A DNA stretch of 46,727 bases from Pseudomonadota bacterium. Lineage in GTDB: Bacteria; Pseudomonadota; Gammaproteobacteria; Burkholderiales; Sulfuriferulaceae. Made by a program: the position numbers and the translations under genes. Under the pieces are notes generated by a model. That model did no database searches. It was not told the DNA's origin and saw only the letters and a program-made list of their open reading frames with translations. The stretch's first letter is position 1. The number at the start of each line of letters is the position of its first letter. The stretch spans positions 1-46,727 of the forward strand of contig JAJYMO010000067.1 of the NCBI GenBank assembly GCA_021786845.1, written 5' to 3'. Shown one piece after another: positions 46,392 through 46,727 of the stretch.

Positions 46392-46694
46392 TTATGAATC
46401 AGCCAACCACAATTTTACGAACCCGGCATTCAGTATTGCGGGGATAACCATAATCAGGTCAATGTCATAGATTAACGCCCATGCGAAAGATTTATTCAGG
46501 AAGAAGTATGCCTCCTCATTCTCAGCCAGGTCATGTCAATTCCGACCCTCGCAGGAATGCGGCATTTTTCCTGCGCCGGGGAGCGCGCTTTGACGCCAGC
46601 AGTAAATTTTGCCAATGAAATTTGTGGTAAGTTTATCATAAGTCGACGGTCTTTTAACAAGCCTTCGATATCCTCGCGTAAAGGATCAAGCCTC
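46392..46694. promoter_or_regulatory. Divergent intergenic region with stem-loop
   Basis: About 300 bases between the diguanylate cyclase (minus) and a gene that seems to start at 46695 (plus). CGCAGGAA (46550-46557) and TTCCTGCG (46568-46575) form an 8-bp perfect stem with a 10-base loop. I looked for the conserved features of c-di-GMP riboswitches and did not find them. No strong promoter was recognised for either direction. A 73-codon minus-strand frame (46496-46717) has no support. Confidence 0.4.
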
Positions 46695-46727
46695 ATGCAC
46701 ACGCAGGACAATACCATCCTGTTTGGT
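46695..46727 (+). CDS. Start of an unidentified gene, cut by window end
   Basis: An ATG at 46695 with AAGGA (46681-46685) nine bases ahead opens a frame that runs to the window edge, MHTQDNTILFG. Eleven codons are too few to recognise a product. The ribosome binding site and the divergent arrangement are the only support. Confidence 0.4.
   Translation, partial: MHTQDNTILFG

Noticed and set aside
46392-46500. c-di-GMP riboswitch before the membrane cyclase
   Set aside because: The conserved loop and joining-region bases of either known class were not found on reading the leader.
46496-46717. 73-codon minus-strand frame at the right end
   Set aside because: No recognisable feature; it overlaps antisense the better supported gene start at 46695.

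Overview
The window is one continuous piece of bacterial chromosome, densely packed with housekeeping genes and with roughly balanced base composition by eye. I see no phage, insertion sequence, plasmid gene or CRISPR array. Several clusters point to a betaproteobacterium, probably an autotroph-related or methylotroph-related lineage such as the Nitrosomonadales: HAD hydrolase-pcnB-folK-dNK-panB-panC, glnA-DUF4124-ntrB-ntrC, bamD divergent from rluD-pgeF, miaB-phoH-ybeY-corC, and tkt-gap-pgk-pyk-fba with a Calvin-cycle-type aldolase. The species cannot be fixed from sequence reading alone.

Layout. 1-2.1 kb: rpmE (L31, zinc type) with promoter and terminator, then a GT39/ArnT-like membrane glycosyltransferase. 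2.2-3.8 kb (minus): aroE-mtgA. 3.8-4.2 kb: AT-rich gap. 4.2-9.1 kb (minus): HAD phosphatase, pcnB, folK, deoxynucleoside kinase, panB, panC. 9.1-11.7 kb: bamD (minus) and rluD-pgeF (plus), which share a CATG start overlap. 11.7-14.9 kb: a small two-helix membrane protein (minus), rimO, and a MutS2-like ATPase that ends right after its ATPase core. 14.9-20.1 kb: nitrogen control, with glnA behind an NtrC/sigma-54 promoter, a DUF4124 protein, ntrB and ntrC. 20.3-23.5 kb: SYLF-domain protein, purC (minus), purM and yggX (plus). 23.5-27.1 kb (plus): miaB, phoH, ybeY, corC, closed by a 22-bp perfect palindromic terminator. 27.2-34.3 kb (minus): tkt-gap-pgk-pyk-fba, with long hairpins in two of the gaps. 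34.4 kb: a CAT-anticodon tRNA with a stringent-type promoter. 34.6-37.0 kb (minus): a TRAP-type periplasmic binding protein without membrane partners, then malic enzyme. 37.0-39.7 kb (plus): glnS, sixA, nudB. 39.7-46.4 kb (minus): a membrane diguanylate cyclase and a giant 1810-residue c-di-GMP sensor enzyme. At the right edge a new plus-strand gene appears to begin.

How the genes fit together. NtrB/NtrC should drive glnA through the two NtrC-like palindromes and the -24/-12 promoter upstream of it. The carbon operon interconverts sugar phosphates and ends at pyruvate, and malic enzyme with a keto-acid-type binding protein lies next to it. The two c-di-GMP genes form a signalling pair.

The most unusual item is the giant c-di-GMP protein. 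By motif reading it carries five GAF-like and two PAS domains, an intact GGDEF with I-site, a globin-like sensor inserted after the GGDEF, an intact EAL domain and a His/Cys-rich tail resembling a CZB zinc-binding domain. Other points worth checking are the MutS2 without its Smr tail, two divergent gene pairs that share one CATG, and perfect inverted repeats inside the glycolytic operon. I found no clearly new multi-gene defence or mobile system.
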